From Ancylomarina sp. DW003 (GTDB taxonomy: Bacteria > Bacteroidota > Bacteroidia > Bacteroidales > Marinifilaceae), in NCBI RefSeq assembly GCF_029029505.1, contig NZ_JAKJSD010000005.1, forward strand, positions 239,803 through 303,802: 64,000 nucleotides of DNA. The letters run 5' to 3'. Shown here piece by piece: positions 38,564-47,883 of the stretch (position 1 is the first letter of the stretch; each line of letters opens with the position of its first letter). The position numbers and the translations under genes were made by a program. The notes beneath the pieces are model-generated. The model did no database searches and was not told where the DNA came from. It was given only the letters and a program-made list of their open reading frames with translations.

Positions 38564-39565
38564 ATGACAAAAGAATATTCACATACACTGGATTGGGAGA
38601 TCATTTCGAAATATTTGAGTGGCGAAATGACAGAATCGGAATTAGAGGTTTTCGAAGCGGAGATGGAAGTGAATCCTAAATATGCTGAAGCAATTAAAGC
38701 TTCGGGTAAGGATTTAGTACATGCTGATTTATATCTTGCGAAAGAAGCTTTCGATTCTGACGATGCATGGTCAAATGTTAAAGAGAAAATGACAGGCGAA
38801 AAAGAAGTCAAACTAACTCTATCTAAGCCTTCTCCATTTAAAGTTTTTATGAGAGTTGCCGCATCTATCATCATCCTATTCGGAATTGGTTTATTGGCTC
38901 AAACAACCTACACAAATCTTTACCCAAACAAAACTTTTGTGTGTGAAGTCAACCAAACCAATAGAAGTATTACTCTTGAAGATGGATCAATAATAACGCT
39001 TAATTCTAACTCAAAACTGATTTATCCTAGAAAATTTAATAAAACAGAGCGTCGTGTTGAACTTGTGGGTGAAGCTTTTTTCGACATTGCTAAAAATCCC
39101 AACAAAGCCTTTATCATTAAAGCTAAAGATGCTGAAGTGAAAGTTTTAGGAACATCTTTTAATATAAATGCTGCAACTAAAAATGTTGAAGTGTTGGTTA
39201 AAACCGGGAAGGTACAATTCTCATCAATCAATAAACCAAACAACAAGCTTGTTTTAATACGTGGGGATTTTGCTACTCTGAAAAAATCTAAACTTGAAAA
39301 AATAATTCCTCGAGATGATAACTATTTATCGTGGAAAACTCGCCAAATGATTTTTAGAGATACTAAACTACAGGAGGTTGCTAAGGTTCTGAACAGAACT
39401 TATCAAGTTCAAATTCATTTTCAGGATGCAGGGATTAAAAATTTACCGCTTACCACGACTTTCGATCACGAACCTTTAGATGATATTTTAAACTATATGT
39501 GCAGCCCTTTCAATTTGGTTTACGAAAGAAAAGGCATGCAAGTAATTATTAAAAAGGCAAATTGA
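38564..39565 (+). CDS. FecR-like anti-sigma factor
   Basis: 333 residues from ATG 38564 (an in-frame TTG at 38546 would add six residues). N-terminal cytoplasmic sigma-binding part (1-90, with LSGEMTESELEVFEAEM), one transmembrane helix (about 95-120: VFMRVAASIIILFGIGLLA), a FecR beta domain in the periplasm (about 130-230: TNRSITLEDGSIITLNSNSKLIYP, FIIKAKDAEVKVLGTSFNI) and a DUF4974 C-terminal domain (about 255-333: RQMIFRDTKLQEVAKVLNRTYQVQI, FDHEPLDDILNYM). It keeps the sigma factor encoded upstream inactive and senses the STN protein. The three genes form one plus-strand operon. Confidence 0.95.
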   Translation: MTKEYSHTLDWEIISKYLSGEMTESELEVFEAEMEVNPKYAEAIKASGKDLVHADLYLAKEAFDSDDAWSNVKEKMTGEKEVKLTLSKPSPFKVFMRVAASIIILFGIGLLAQTTYTNLYPNKTFVCEVNQTNRSITLEDGSIITLNSNSKLIYPRKFNKTERRVELVGEAFFDIAKNPNKAFIIKAKDAEVKVLGTSFNINAATKNVEVLVKTGKVQFSSINKPNNKLVLIRGDFATLKKSKLEKIIPRDDNYLSWKTRQMIFRDTKLQEVAKVLNRTYQVQIHFQDAGIKNLPLTTTFDHEPLDDILNYMCSPFNLVYERKGMQVIIKKAN

Positions 39566-39642
39566 GTCAAGCTTGATTCTACACTTCTGTTTGCCCTATT
39601 AAACTGAAATCCTACTTTAATTACTCTGATTAAATTATAAAT

Positions 39643-41220
39643 ATGCTCAAACTTAACCATCATATTCAATCAAAAAATCAGATAAAAATAATTCTTGTTT
39701 TTATCTGTATCCTTATGCTGAATATAAATGGTTTTGCACAAAACAAAGGTCTCAAACAAAAAATCTCTATTCAACTTAAAGAAGTTAGTCTGGAAGCAGC
39801 ACTAGATTCTATAGCTAAGCTGACAAATACATATTTAACTTACAATGCTAATATTCTAGTTGATAAGCCCAAAGTTAGCTTAATAGCTAAAGAAGAAGTG
39901 TTATATGACGTTTTAAGACAGATAATTCCTGATGCAAATCTTGATTTTCAGCTTGTAAATAAACAGATTATTATAGTACCTGTGGAGCAAAAAGAAAAGC
40001 TAGCTCAAGAAATTTTAACTCCACAACTTAATTTTAAAAAAATAAGAGGCCGAATTGTCAATAAGAAAAATAGAAGGCCCTTATCCTATGCAAGTATTGG
40101 TCTTCGTGGAAAAGCAATAGGGACAATTAGTAATATCGAAGGTGAATTCCTATTAAATCTTCAATCAAAACATTTTAATGACACATTAGTTTTCTCGTTT
40201 ATTGGGTTCAAAAACACGGAATTTCCAATAAATCAAATAACATCAGAAGAGCTAAAAGTTGAACTACAAGAAGATTTTATTTCATTACAAGAGGTCGTTA
40301 TTCGAACCACAGATCCACTTGCTCTACTTAAATCTGCCATTAGTAAAATTGACCAAAACTATCCTGATCAAGCTAGTTTATTAACTGCTTTCTACAGAGA
40401 ATCGGTAAGTAAAAACAAGAATTACATGATTTACTTAGAGTCCATTCTAGATATTTATAAGTCCTCTTATAAATCAACCAATCGTGTAGACATGGCCAAA
40501 GTATTTCAATCGAGAAAAATTTACGATTCTAATCGCTTGGACACAGTTTCTCTTAGACTTAAAGGCGGTGTTGAGGGTTGTTTACAACTAGATGTCGTAA
40601 AAAATAAGATTGACTTTCTCGATCCTGAAAATTTACACAATTACTATTTTCACCTAGATGACATCAGCTCATTCAACAATCACCCTGTTTATGTTATCAA
40701 CTTTCAACCTAAAGCAAACCTGCAATATCCTTTGATGCAAGGTAATTTATATATAGATACCAGAAGTTTGGCTATTATTAGGGCAGAATTCTCTGTCCCA
40801 TTTAGTCGAGTTGGAGAGACAAGACATCGTTTTATTGTTCAAAAATCATCAAAAACTAAAGTTCGACCACTAAGAATAGAATACGTTGTTTCATACAAAA
40901 ACATAAATGGGAAATACTATTTGAACCACACTAAAGGCAACCTCAAATTTAAGGTGAGGCATAAGCGTAAGTTCTTTGCAAAAATCTTCGAAACTAGTTT
41001 TGAGATGGCTGTTACAGAAGTAGACACCAATAATGTTGAACGATTTAAATATAGAGAACGCCTGCGACCTAATACAGTTATGTCTCAATCCAGATTACCT
41101 TATGATGCTGCTTTCTGGGGTAGTCAAAACTACATTGAGCCGGAAGAAAGTATACAGCAAGCTCTAAAGAGAATAAACGCGAACCTTCAACATGTGGCAA
41201 AAAAAGATGATAAGAAATAA
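39643..41220 (+). CDS. STN - CarboxypepD_reg-like protein without TonB barrel
   Basis: 525 residues with a signal peptide (ends INGFAQ). Residues 35-115 form an STN (secretin/TonB short N-terminal) domain: ISIQLKEVSLEAALDSIAKLTNTYLTYN, DVLRQIIPDANLDFQLVNKQIIIV. Residues 130-215 are a CarboxypepD_reg-like sandwich (IRGRIVNKKNRRPLSYASIG, FIGFKNTEF). The last 300 residues are the unnamed domain shared with the protein at 36489. In FecA/SusC-type signalling the STN domain hands the signal to FecR and is fused to a plug and 22-strand barrel; here plug and barrel are replaced. It is the third gene of the sigma/anti-sigma operon (77-base gap). The domain order is visible; that it signals to FecR is inference. 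Confidence 0.85.
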   Translation: MLKLNHHIQSKNQIKIILVFICILMLNINGFAQNKGLKQKISIQLKEVSLEAALDSIAKLTNTYLTYNANILVDKPKVSLIAKEEVLYDVLRQIIPDANLDFQLVNKQIIIVPVEQKEKLAQEILTPQLNFKKIRGRIVNKKNRRPLSYASIGLRGKAIGTISNIEGEFLLNLQSKHFNDTLVFSFIGFKNTEFPINQITSEELKVELQEDFISLQEVVIRTTDPLALLKSAISKIDQNYPDQASLLTAFYRESVSKNKNYMIYLESILDIYKSSYKSTNRVDMAKVFQSRKIYDSNRLDTVSLRLKGGVEGCLQLDVVKNKIDFLDPENLHNYYFHLDDISSFNNHPVYVINFQPKANLQYPLMQGNLYIDTRSLAIIRAEFSVPFSRVGETRHRFIVQKSSKTKVRPLRIEYVVSYKNINGKYYLNHTKGNLKFKVRHKRKFFAKIFETSFEMAVTEVDTNNVERFKYRERLRPNTVMSQSRLPYDAAFWGSQNYIEPEESIQQALKRINANLQHVAKKDDKK

Positions 41221-41325
41221 TTCTCGAATTTAATGTAGAAATGCCCTACATATAAACAATCTTTCAAAAGTACGAATCAATATCATTCGTGCTTCATTAG
41301 TGACAAAGAATTTCATTTGAAAAAA

Positions 41326-41637
41326 ATGAATAAGAATGTAAAACCTATTTTTGAAGCGCTTCTCTCCCACCTTGAAACGTTCGATAAAATTGAAGTCAGC
41401 TATCTCAAGACTTGCGTCCAGGTAAAAAAAAGATCTACAGTTCTTTCTATTAGACAAAAAAAAGATTGCTTGGAACTAGAATTTCAATTGGATAGAGAAG
41501 ACGATTTCTTTCCTGTTTTCAAGTGCCAAAGGATATCAAAAAATCGCATATTACATCGCGTTGCTCTTGGGGAGCTATCCGATTTTGATCAGCAAATAAA
41601 AATATGGATTAAGGGTGCTTATCAGTTAATTAAATAA
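41326..41637 (+). CDS. DUF5655-like small protein
   Basis: 103 residues from ATG 41326 (a TTG at 41317 is a weaker start). The chain MNKNVKPIFEALLSHLETFDKIEVSY...TVLSIRQKKDCLELEF, ISKNRILHRVALGELSDFDQQIKIWIKGAY matches the small DUF5655 domain, often annotated as predicted transport protein, although its function is not known. It is cytoplasmic, strongly basic and alone between the STN protein and the helicase. Family assignment from memory of the ending pattern (H-R-V-x-L ... D-x-Q-I ... W-I-x-x-A-Y). Confidence 0.7.
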   Translation: MNKNVKPIFEALLSHLETFDKIEVSYLKTCVQVKKRSTVLSIRQKKDCLELEFQLDREDDFFPVFKCQRISKNRILHRVALGELSDFDQQIKIWIKGAYQLIK

Positions 41638-41692
41638 ATTTAAGAATTATCTCAGTCCAAAAATAAGCTCATCATACATCAAAAGATTCTTG

Positions 41693-41700
41693 TATCTTTG
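41693..41700 (+). promoter_or_regulatory. -7 element TATCTTTG of the DEAD-box helicase gene
   Basis: Exact TAnnTTTG match 58 bases before the helicase ATG. The -33 box is not clear. Confidence 0.6.
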
Positions 41701-41758
41701 TCCCATCAATAACAGATGACGTGTCCAGTCATTTAAAGGAAAATTCAGAAATACATCC

Positions 41759-43018
41759 ATGAGATTTAATCAATATAGCTTCAGTAAAGAAATTAAAAGT
41801 AACCTAGATAGTTTAGGATTTAAACGCCCAACAGATATACAATTCAAAGCAATTCCTCCAATCATGAAGGGAGAAGATGTTTTAGCAATTGCTCAAACAG
41901 GAACAGGAAAAACTGCTGCTTTTGCCATTCCAATCATCGATAAGCTGAATAAGAATAAAAAGAGCAAAAAATCAGAAGGTATCAAAGCTGTGGTTATGGT
42001 TCCAACTCGTGAACTTGCAATACAGATTACCGAAGTGTTTCAAGAAATTGGTAAAAAAACCAATGTAATAAGCTTTTGTGTATTTGGAGGTGTAGAGCAA
42101 GATCCTCAAATTGCCAAACTTCAGGAAGGAATTGATATTCTAATAAGCACACCAGGACGAATGTTTGACCTTGTAAACCAAGGTCACATTCATCTGTTTA
42201 ATGTTGAAACTCTAATTTTAGATGAGGCCGATCACATGCTTGATCTGGGGTTTATTAAAGATATTCAAGATTTAATTAAATATTTACCCAAAAAGAGGCA
42301 AACACTTTTCTTCTCTGCAACTATTAGTCCAAGAATTAAAAAATTAGCTTATTCTCTTGTAACTAAGGCTATCAGAATTCAGATTTCGCCTAAAGATCCA
42401 GTATCCAAAAATGTAGATCACTCTGTAGGTTTTATCAAAATGGATGATAAGCGTTTCTTTCTTGAGCGTTTCATTAAAGATAATTCAGATAGTAAAATAC
42501 TCGTTTTTGTAAGAACTAAAGTGCGTGCAGAAAGGGTTTTTAAAGCCATGCAACGAGTAGATATTAAAACCTTAACCATTCATGGAGACAAGGAACAAAA
42601 GGATAGATTAACTGCACTTAAGGAATTTAAATCTGGAGAAACAAAAGTTTTAATTGCTACTGATGTAAGTGCCAGAGGTATTGATATTCCGAATGTAGAC
42701 TATGTTGTTAATTATGATCTTCCTGATGTGGATGAAAATTACGTTCATCGTGTAGGTCGTACAGGCCGAGGTGTTCAGAAAGGTGTAGCCATTTCGTTTT
42801 GCAGTGAAGAAGAGAAATTAATGCTTAACGAAATAGAGGAATACTTGGGAAAGAAAATTGTGGAAATGGAAATATCCAAAGAGGATTATTCAACAACCAT
42901 CGATTTTTCTGAAGACTATTCAAAAAGCTTAAAAGAACTGATGTTAGAGGCTGAAAATTTTGAAATAGAATCGAAAAAAACGAAGGCTAAAAAGATCAAG
43001 AAAAAGCAAAAAAAGTAA
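41759..43018 (+). CDS. DEAD-box RNA helicase (RhlE type)
   Basis: 419 residues. All motifs are present: Q motif (GFKRPTDIQFKAIPPIM), Walker A AQTGTGKTAA, PTRELAIQ, TPGR, DEAD in LDEADHMLDLGF, SAT in FFSATI, and in the second domain ATDVSARGIDIP and HRVGRTGRG. The tail is short and lysine-rich (KKTKAKKIKKKQKK), as in RhlE-type helicases that bind RNA with a basic extension. It unwinds short RNA duplexes in ribosome assembly or RNA decay, mostly at low temperature. Single-gene transcript with its own promoter element and terminator. Which paralogue (RhlE, CsdA, SrmB) is not decided by the sequence alone. Confidence 0.95.
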   Translation: MRFNQYSFSKEIKSNLDSLGFKRPTDIQFKAIPPIMKGEDVLAIAQTGTGKTAAFAIPIIDKLNKNKKSKKSEGIKAVVMVPTRELAIQITEVFQEIGKKTNVISFCVFGGVEQDPQIAKLQEGIDILISTPGRMFDLVNQGHIHLFNVETLILDEADHMLDLGFIKDIQDLIKYLPKKRQTLFFSATISPRIKKLAYSLVTKAIRIQISPKDPVSKNVDHSVGFIKMDDKRFFLERFIKDNSDSKILVFVRTKVRAERVFKAMQRVDIKTLTIHGDKEQKDRLTALKEFKSGETKVLIATDVSARGIDIPNVDYVVNYDLPDVDENYVHRVGRTGRGVQKGVAISFCSEEEKLMLNEIEEYLGKKIVEMEISKEDYSTTIDFSEDYSKSLKELMLEAENFEIESKKTKAKKIKKKQKK

Positions 43019-43044
43019 GCTTCATTGCTTCCCAAATAATATTT

Positions 43045-43076
43045 AAACTCCAATTCTTACCGATTGGAGTTTTTTT
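43045..43076 (+). terminator. Terminator of the helicase gene
   Basis: Perfect 10-bp stem 43045-43054 with 43063-43072, 8-base loop, then T-run. The rest of the 248-base gap to the GAF gene shows no supportable feature. Confidence 0.92.
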
Positions 43077-43266
43077 GCCTGATATTTTAAACCATTAACC
43101 GTTCAACTGAGCTCCATTCCCTGTTGAATTGGTAGCATTTACCGATTTAAATAAAAGTTTGTATATTATTTAGATTCCTATTCGTAAATTTACTTTGCGA
43201 AATAACATGATACATTTCGATCTGAATCTCCCTTACTAGTAAGGAAAATGAAATTGCCAACGACCT

Positions 43267-45636
43267 ATGAAACCAAATTTTAAACTCAGCATATCAGAAA
43301 TTCCATTTAAAAGAAGCCTTAGCTTTTTACCGCTCATTAATGAAATAAAATCGGCAATTAAAAGTAATAAGGATCATGCTATACACTCACAATTGATATT
43401 ATCTCAAATTGAAGATTATCCAGTGTTTCTCAAGGAAACACCAGATATCAATGAGCTTCAATTGGTTGCAAATCAGATTCCATTTCTAATGTCATATGTC
43501 TTCTCTCCTCATGAAATAGAGAATTCCATGAGTGGAGTTGGCGCGCCTTTTACTGATGATCCAATTTTTGAATCGAATCTTCTTAAAAGCATCGAAAATG
43601 ATAAAACCTACGATTTTAAGATGGTTGATGACCTGAGTGATGATAAGTGCATGTACCTCTTTTCAAAGCTAATGTTTGCATATGCTATCATTCTGGAGAA
43701 ATTCTACAATTCAGATTTAAGTATGGATTATTTCATACGATATCGATTAGATAACAAACTTAATGGTTTAGTCAATTTCTTTAAACTCGATTTTGACTCT
43801 ACCTATATTGATGTCAATTACAAGAATGAACTAGTTGAGCTTTCAGATGACGACATTAAAAAACTTATTAACAACCCATTAAACATGGACTTATGGCTTG
43901 AAATGTTGCCTTTAGACCAGTTTGAGTTTTCCGGTTTTATGAAATATAAGTTTGTTGATATAACTCATCTCGAAGTTATCTCATCTCTCAAAACAGACTT
44001 GTTGGAGAAAGCCAGTATCATTAATCCATCTAATTTTACTAACCTCGAAAATAATATCCGAGCATTATTTAGTAATTCCCAGCTTAGACTAGGAATTATG
44101 GCATTAAACATCAATCAAGGCAACCTTCAAAACAGAACTAACTTTTGGAGAGGATTGGTGGGTGATTCAGGTTTTGAATGTAATGATTATGAAAACTCCA
44201 TTTATGGAGAAGCCTTAAGAACTAAAATGCCAATCATTATAAATGATCTTTCTAAATACAAGAATATTGGCGTAATTGAAAAAGCAATTCTTGGAAAAGG
44301 AATTAATAATATCATTCTAACACCACTTATTCTCGAAGATCAATTGGTAGGTATTTTAGAACTAGGTTCTCCCAACGCCTACGATATTAATTTCACCAAA
44401 CTTAGAACAATTAAAGAGCTTGTGCCCGTTTTCTCTATCGCTTTATTAAGATCGAGTGAAGAACTTAAAACACAAATGCAAGCTACAATCAAAGAAGAAT
44501 GTACTGCTATTCACCCTAGCGTTGAATGGCGATTTGAGGAAGCTGCTCTTAATTTACTCAATGAAAGGGTAAGTAACGAAAACGCTAAGATGGAGGAAAT
44601 TGTGTTTGAACACGTTCATCCTCTTTATGGAGCAATAGATATTCGTAATTCTTCGCATGAACGAAACATTAGCATACAATGTGATCTTTTAGAGCAACTA
44701 AGCCTGGCTAAAAACGTATTTAAAGAAGCTTATCGTATTAAGCACATGCCTATTTACGATCAAGTCATCTACAAAATAGAACAATATAGCAAAGGCATAG
44801 AAAAAGGATTATCTTCAGGTGATGAATCTAATATTCTAAATTTTATACAGGAACATGTTGAGCCTTTATTCTCACATTTCAATTTTAAAGATGACCAGTT
44901 TGAGGAAGCTCTTAAAAATTATAAAGATAGTTTAGATCCAAACCTGAAAATGGTTTATAATCGCAGAAAAGATTTTGAAGACTCATTAGCCATGATAAAT
45001 AGCTGTGTCATAAAATGTATGGACAAAGAACAAGAAATGGCTCAACAAATGTATCCTCACTACTTCGAAAAATATAGAACTGATGGTGTAGAACACAATA
45101 TTTATCTTGGTGAAGCTATCACTCAGAATCAGGATTATAACCCTATGTATTTAAAGAATTTGAGATTATGGCAGCTTATTATCTCATGCGAAATGAGTCG
45201 TAAAACTGCAGAATTAAAATCATCATTACCAATCCCATTAGATACTACAGCTCTTATTTTGGTTCATTCACAAACCCTTTCAATTCGATTCCGCCAGGAT
45301 GAAAAGAAATTTGATGTGGATGGGGCATACAACATTCGTTATGAAATTGTGAAGAAGAGAATTGATAAATCAGTCATTAAAGGGACAAACGAACGCTTAA
45401 CTCAACCTGGGAAATTATCTATTATTTTCTCTCAAGGTAACGATATGTTCGAATATCAACGATATCTTGAATATCTTATCGCAAAAGGCTATTTTGAAGA
45501 TCAGATAGAGAATCTTGTTTTAGATGATTTACAAGGAGTTTATGGCTTACGCGCATTACGTGTTACTATAAAAGAAGGCACCAACGAACAAGAAGATATT
45601 ACAGAATTGGCCCAAGAGATAGGCTTAAATGGATAA
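43267..45636 (+). CDS. GAF-domain protein, large, unknown function
   Basis: 789 residues, cytoplasmic. A GAF-like domain spans about 265-400 (LGIMALNINQGNLQN, GEALRTKMPIIINDLSKY, ILTPLILEDQLVGILELGSPN), after an N-terminal helical region of about 250 residues. The rest (400-789) is helical and matches no family I recognise; its end reads GLRALRVTIKEGTNEQEDITELAQEIGLNG. GAF domains bind small ligands or haem, but no output domain (kinase, cyclase, phosphatase) is visible, so its role is open. The stop overlaps the start of the phospholipase gene by eight bases, so the two are translationally coupled. Confidence 0.8.
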   Translation: MKPNFKLSISEIPFKRSLSFLPLINEIKSAIKSNKDHAIHSQLILSQIEDYPVFLKETPDINELQLVANQIPFLMSYVFSPHEIENSMSGVGAPFTDDPIFESNLLKSIENDKTYDFKMVDDLSDDKCMYLFSKLMFAYAIILEKFYNSDLSMDYFIRYRLDNKLNGLVNFFKLDFDSTYIDVNYKNELVELSDDDIKKLINNPLNMDLWLEMLPLDQFEFSGFMKYKFVDITHLEVISSLKTDLLEKASIINPSNFTNLENNIRALFSNSQLRLGIMALNINQGNLQNRTNFWRGLVGDSGFECNDYENSIYGEALRTKMPIIINDLSKYKNIGVIEKAILGKGINNIILTPLILEDQLVGILELGSPNAYDINFTKLRTIKELVPVFSIALLRSSEELKTQMQATIKEECTAIHPSVEWRFEEAALNLLNERVSNENAKMEEIVFEHVHPLYGAIDIRNSSHERNISIQCDLLEQLSLAKNVFKEAYRIKHMPIYDQVIYKIEQYSKGIEKGLSSGDESNILNFIQEHVEPLFSHFNFKDDQFEEALKNYKDSLDPNLKMVYNRRKDFEDSLAMINSCVIKCMDKEQEMAQQMYPHYFEKYRTDGVEHNIYLGEAITQNQDYNPMYLKNLRLWQLIISCEMSRKTAELKSSLPIPLDTTALILVHSQTLSIRFRQDEKKFDVDGAYNIRYEIVKKRIDKSVIKGTNERLTQPGKLSIIFSQGNDMFEYQRYLEYLIAKGYFEDQIENLVLDDLQGVYGLRALRVTIKEGTNEQEDITELAQEIGLNG

Positions 45637-47881
45637 TAAAAAAATTAACCGATACTTTAGCACTCAACTACCAACCCATATGGCTAAAACAACACTCTCA
45701 CTACTTATAATTTTATTAAGTTTAAATCTGAACGCTCAAAAGGTAACGGATAGTGTACAGAATAATCGACGACCAAAAATAGGATTGGTACTCAGTGGTG
45801 GCGGTGCAAAAGGTTTTGCGCATATTGGAGTATTAAAAGTACTTGAAGAATTAAACATGCCTATTGATTATATTTCTGGTACCAGTATGGGAAGTATCAT
45901 TGGAGCATTTTATGCAATGGGTTATTCTGCTACCGATATTGAAAAACTCGTTCTAAATCAAGACTGGGAAGAACTGCTAAGCGATAAAGTTTCACGAAAA
46001 TACATTCATGTTAAAGATAAAGTTAATCTGGATCGTTATGTTGTTTCTTTTCCAATAAAACCTAAAGGAATTAGAATTCCTGCCGGCATTGTTCAAGGAC
46101 AAAATATCATTAATCTATTTGAGCAATCTACAATAGAATTTCATAACCAAACTGATTTTAGAAAATTCCCTATTCCATTCGTTTGTATTGCTACAGATTT
46201 GGAAACTGGCGATGCCGTCGTTTTAGATAAAGGAAACATTTCACAGGCTTTAAGAGCTAGTATGGCTATTCCTACTGTGTTTACACCTGTTGAGATAGAT
46301 GGAAAATTACTGGCAGATGGAGGAATGATCAACAATTTTCCTGTTGAAGAAGTCATAAAAATGGGAGCCGATATTGTGATTGGTGTTGATGTTCAAACTG
46401 GTCCCAGAGATAAAAGTGAACTGAATTCCATCGAAGATATTATTAATCAGGCCGTAAGTCTTATGGCCAAAAAGGAATTCGAAAAAAACAGGAAATACTG
46501 TGATATCTACATCAAACCCAATATCAAAAAGTATTCTATTGCTGACTTCGAAAAAGCTGACAGTTTAATACACCTCGGAGAGACAGAAGCTAGAAGTCAA
46601 GTTGAATTGCTTAAAGCTGTTATTCAGAAACATCAACTGATCAAAACCCAAAATCAAAACTACCCTGTTGTCACAGATTCAAGTCAATTTTTTATCGACC
46701 AAATTCAAATTAATGGCTTAAAACATGTCAGAAAATCCACTATGCTTGGAAAACTGGATATCGAAATAAGAAACTGGATTTCAATAAAAGATATTAAGAA
46801 AGGAATTAACCGAGCCTATGGCAGCAAGTACTTTGACAAAATTAATTACCAATTGATTGGCGATACCGAAAAGACACTTGTAATTGATGTGAAAGAACGT
46901 CGTTCAAACAGGTTTAATGTAGGTATGCATTATGATGATGATAACAAGGCATCAGTTCTGTTAAACACCACATTTCAGAATAAGATTCAAGATGGATCAA
47001 GCCTTTCTTTAGATCTAAAGCTTTCTGAAAATCCTAGATTTACAGCAACCTATAATCTGGATAATGGTCTAAAACCAGGCTACCAATTCAAATTAGATAT
47101 CAATGATTCTGAAGTATTTGCCTTTGAAGATGGAGAAAAAATTGGCAGTTTTGACCTGAAATACTTAAAACTTGATGCAAATTTACATTCAACATTTCGT
47201 GAATCTTACTCCATGGGGATTGGTGGTAAAATGGAGGTATATCGGGTATCCACAAATATCGTTCAGCCAAATATAGATGCATCTGAAGAAGATTATTATT
47301 TCACCTATTATGCCTTTATCAATATGGACTCTCATGAAAGAGGCTATTATCCTAAAAAAGGATTTAGCCTTTATGGCGAATATAAACTTATTACCAATAA
47401 TGGGTCAACTCTAGATGGCAATAGCAAACCAGGTTCTGTTGCATACTTAAAAGCACAAAAAGCTATTTCGTTTAGCCCCAGATTGACTATATATCCAAAA
47501 TTCTTTGGACGCGTTGTTTGGGGACGTGCAATTCCAGAAGTTTTCCAGACATATACAGGAGGTCAGGATCAAACCAATTATTTTGATATACAAGTTCCTT
47601 TTGTAGGTTTACGGCGAATGGAACTAGCCTCTTCTAACTCATTTATCTTTAGATCGGATGTTCAATTTGAGTTATTCAAGAATAACTATCTCATTCTAAA
47701 ACCGAATATTGGTAAAGTGGTGGAAGATATCAATAGTGCACTAACTAAGGGAAGATGGATTAAGGGAATTGGGTTAACCTATTCTTATAATTCTTTGGTT
47801 GGACCTATGGAAGTAACATTTAGTTTGTCTGATGTGGAAACTAAGGTCAGAGGTTTTATAAACCTTGGTTATTGGTTCTAA
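45629..47881 (+). CDS. Patatin-like phospholipase fused to a BamA-like outer-membrane domain
   Basis: 750 residues as drawn; ATG 45680 (residue 18) begins a good signal peptide (MAKTTLSLLIILLSLNLNAQ) and may be the true start. Residues 50-290 are a patatin domain: oxyanion GGGAKG, nucleophile Ser86 in GTSMGS, catalytic Asp230 in DGGMINN. Residues 340-750 continue with a POTRA-like piece (FFIDQIQINGLKHV) and a 16-strand surface-antigen (BamA/Omp85-type) barrel ending in YWF. This is the PlpD/patatin autotransporter (type Vd) arrangement, where the barrel carries the lipase to the surface; that export is known for PlpD and inferred here. It overlaps the GAF gene by eight bases. Confidence 0.93.
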   Translation: MDNKKINRYFSTQLPTHMAKTTLSLLIILLSLNLNAQKVTDSVQNNRRPKIGLVLSGGGAKGFAHIGVLKVLEELNMPIDYISGTSMGSIIGAFYAMGYSATDIEKLVLNQDWEELLSDKVSRKYIHVKDKVNLDRYVVSFPIKPKGIRIPAGIVQGQNIINLFEQSTIEFHNQTDFRKFPIPFVCIATDLETGDAVVLDKGNISQALRASMAIPTVFTPVEIDGKLLADGGMINNFPVEEVIKMGADIVIGVDVQTGPRDKSELNSIEDIINQAVSLMAKKEFEKNRKYCDIYIKPNIKKYSIADFEKADSLIHLGETEARSQVELLKAVIQKHQLIKTQNQNYPVVTDSSQFFIDQIQINGLKHVRKSTMLGKLDIEIRNWISIKDIKKGINRAYGSKYFDKINYQLIGDTEKTLVIDVKERRSNRFNVGMHYDDDNKASVLLNTTFQNKIQDGSSLSLDLKLSENPRFTATYNLDNGLKPGYQFKLDINDSEVFAFEDGEKIGSFDLKYLKLDANLHSTFRESYSMGIGGKMEVYRVSTNIVQPNIDASEEDYYFTYYAFINMDSHERGYYPKKGFSLYGEYKLITNNGSTLDGNSKPGSVAYLKAQKAISFSPRLTIYPKFFGRVVWGRAIPEVFQTYTGGQDQTNYFDIQVPFVGLRRMELASSNSFIFRSDVQFELFKNNYLILKPNIGKVVEDINSALTKGRWIKGIGLTYSYNSLVGPMEVTFSLSDVETKVRGFINLGYWF

Positions 47882-47883
47882 AC

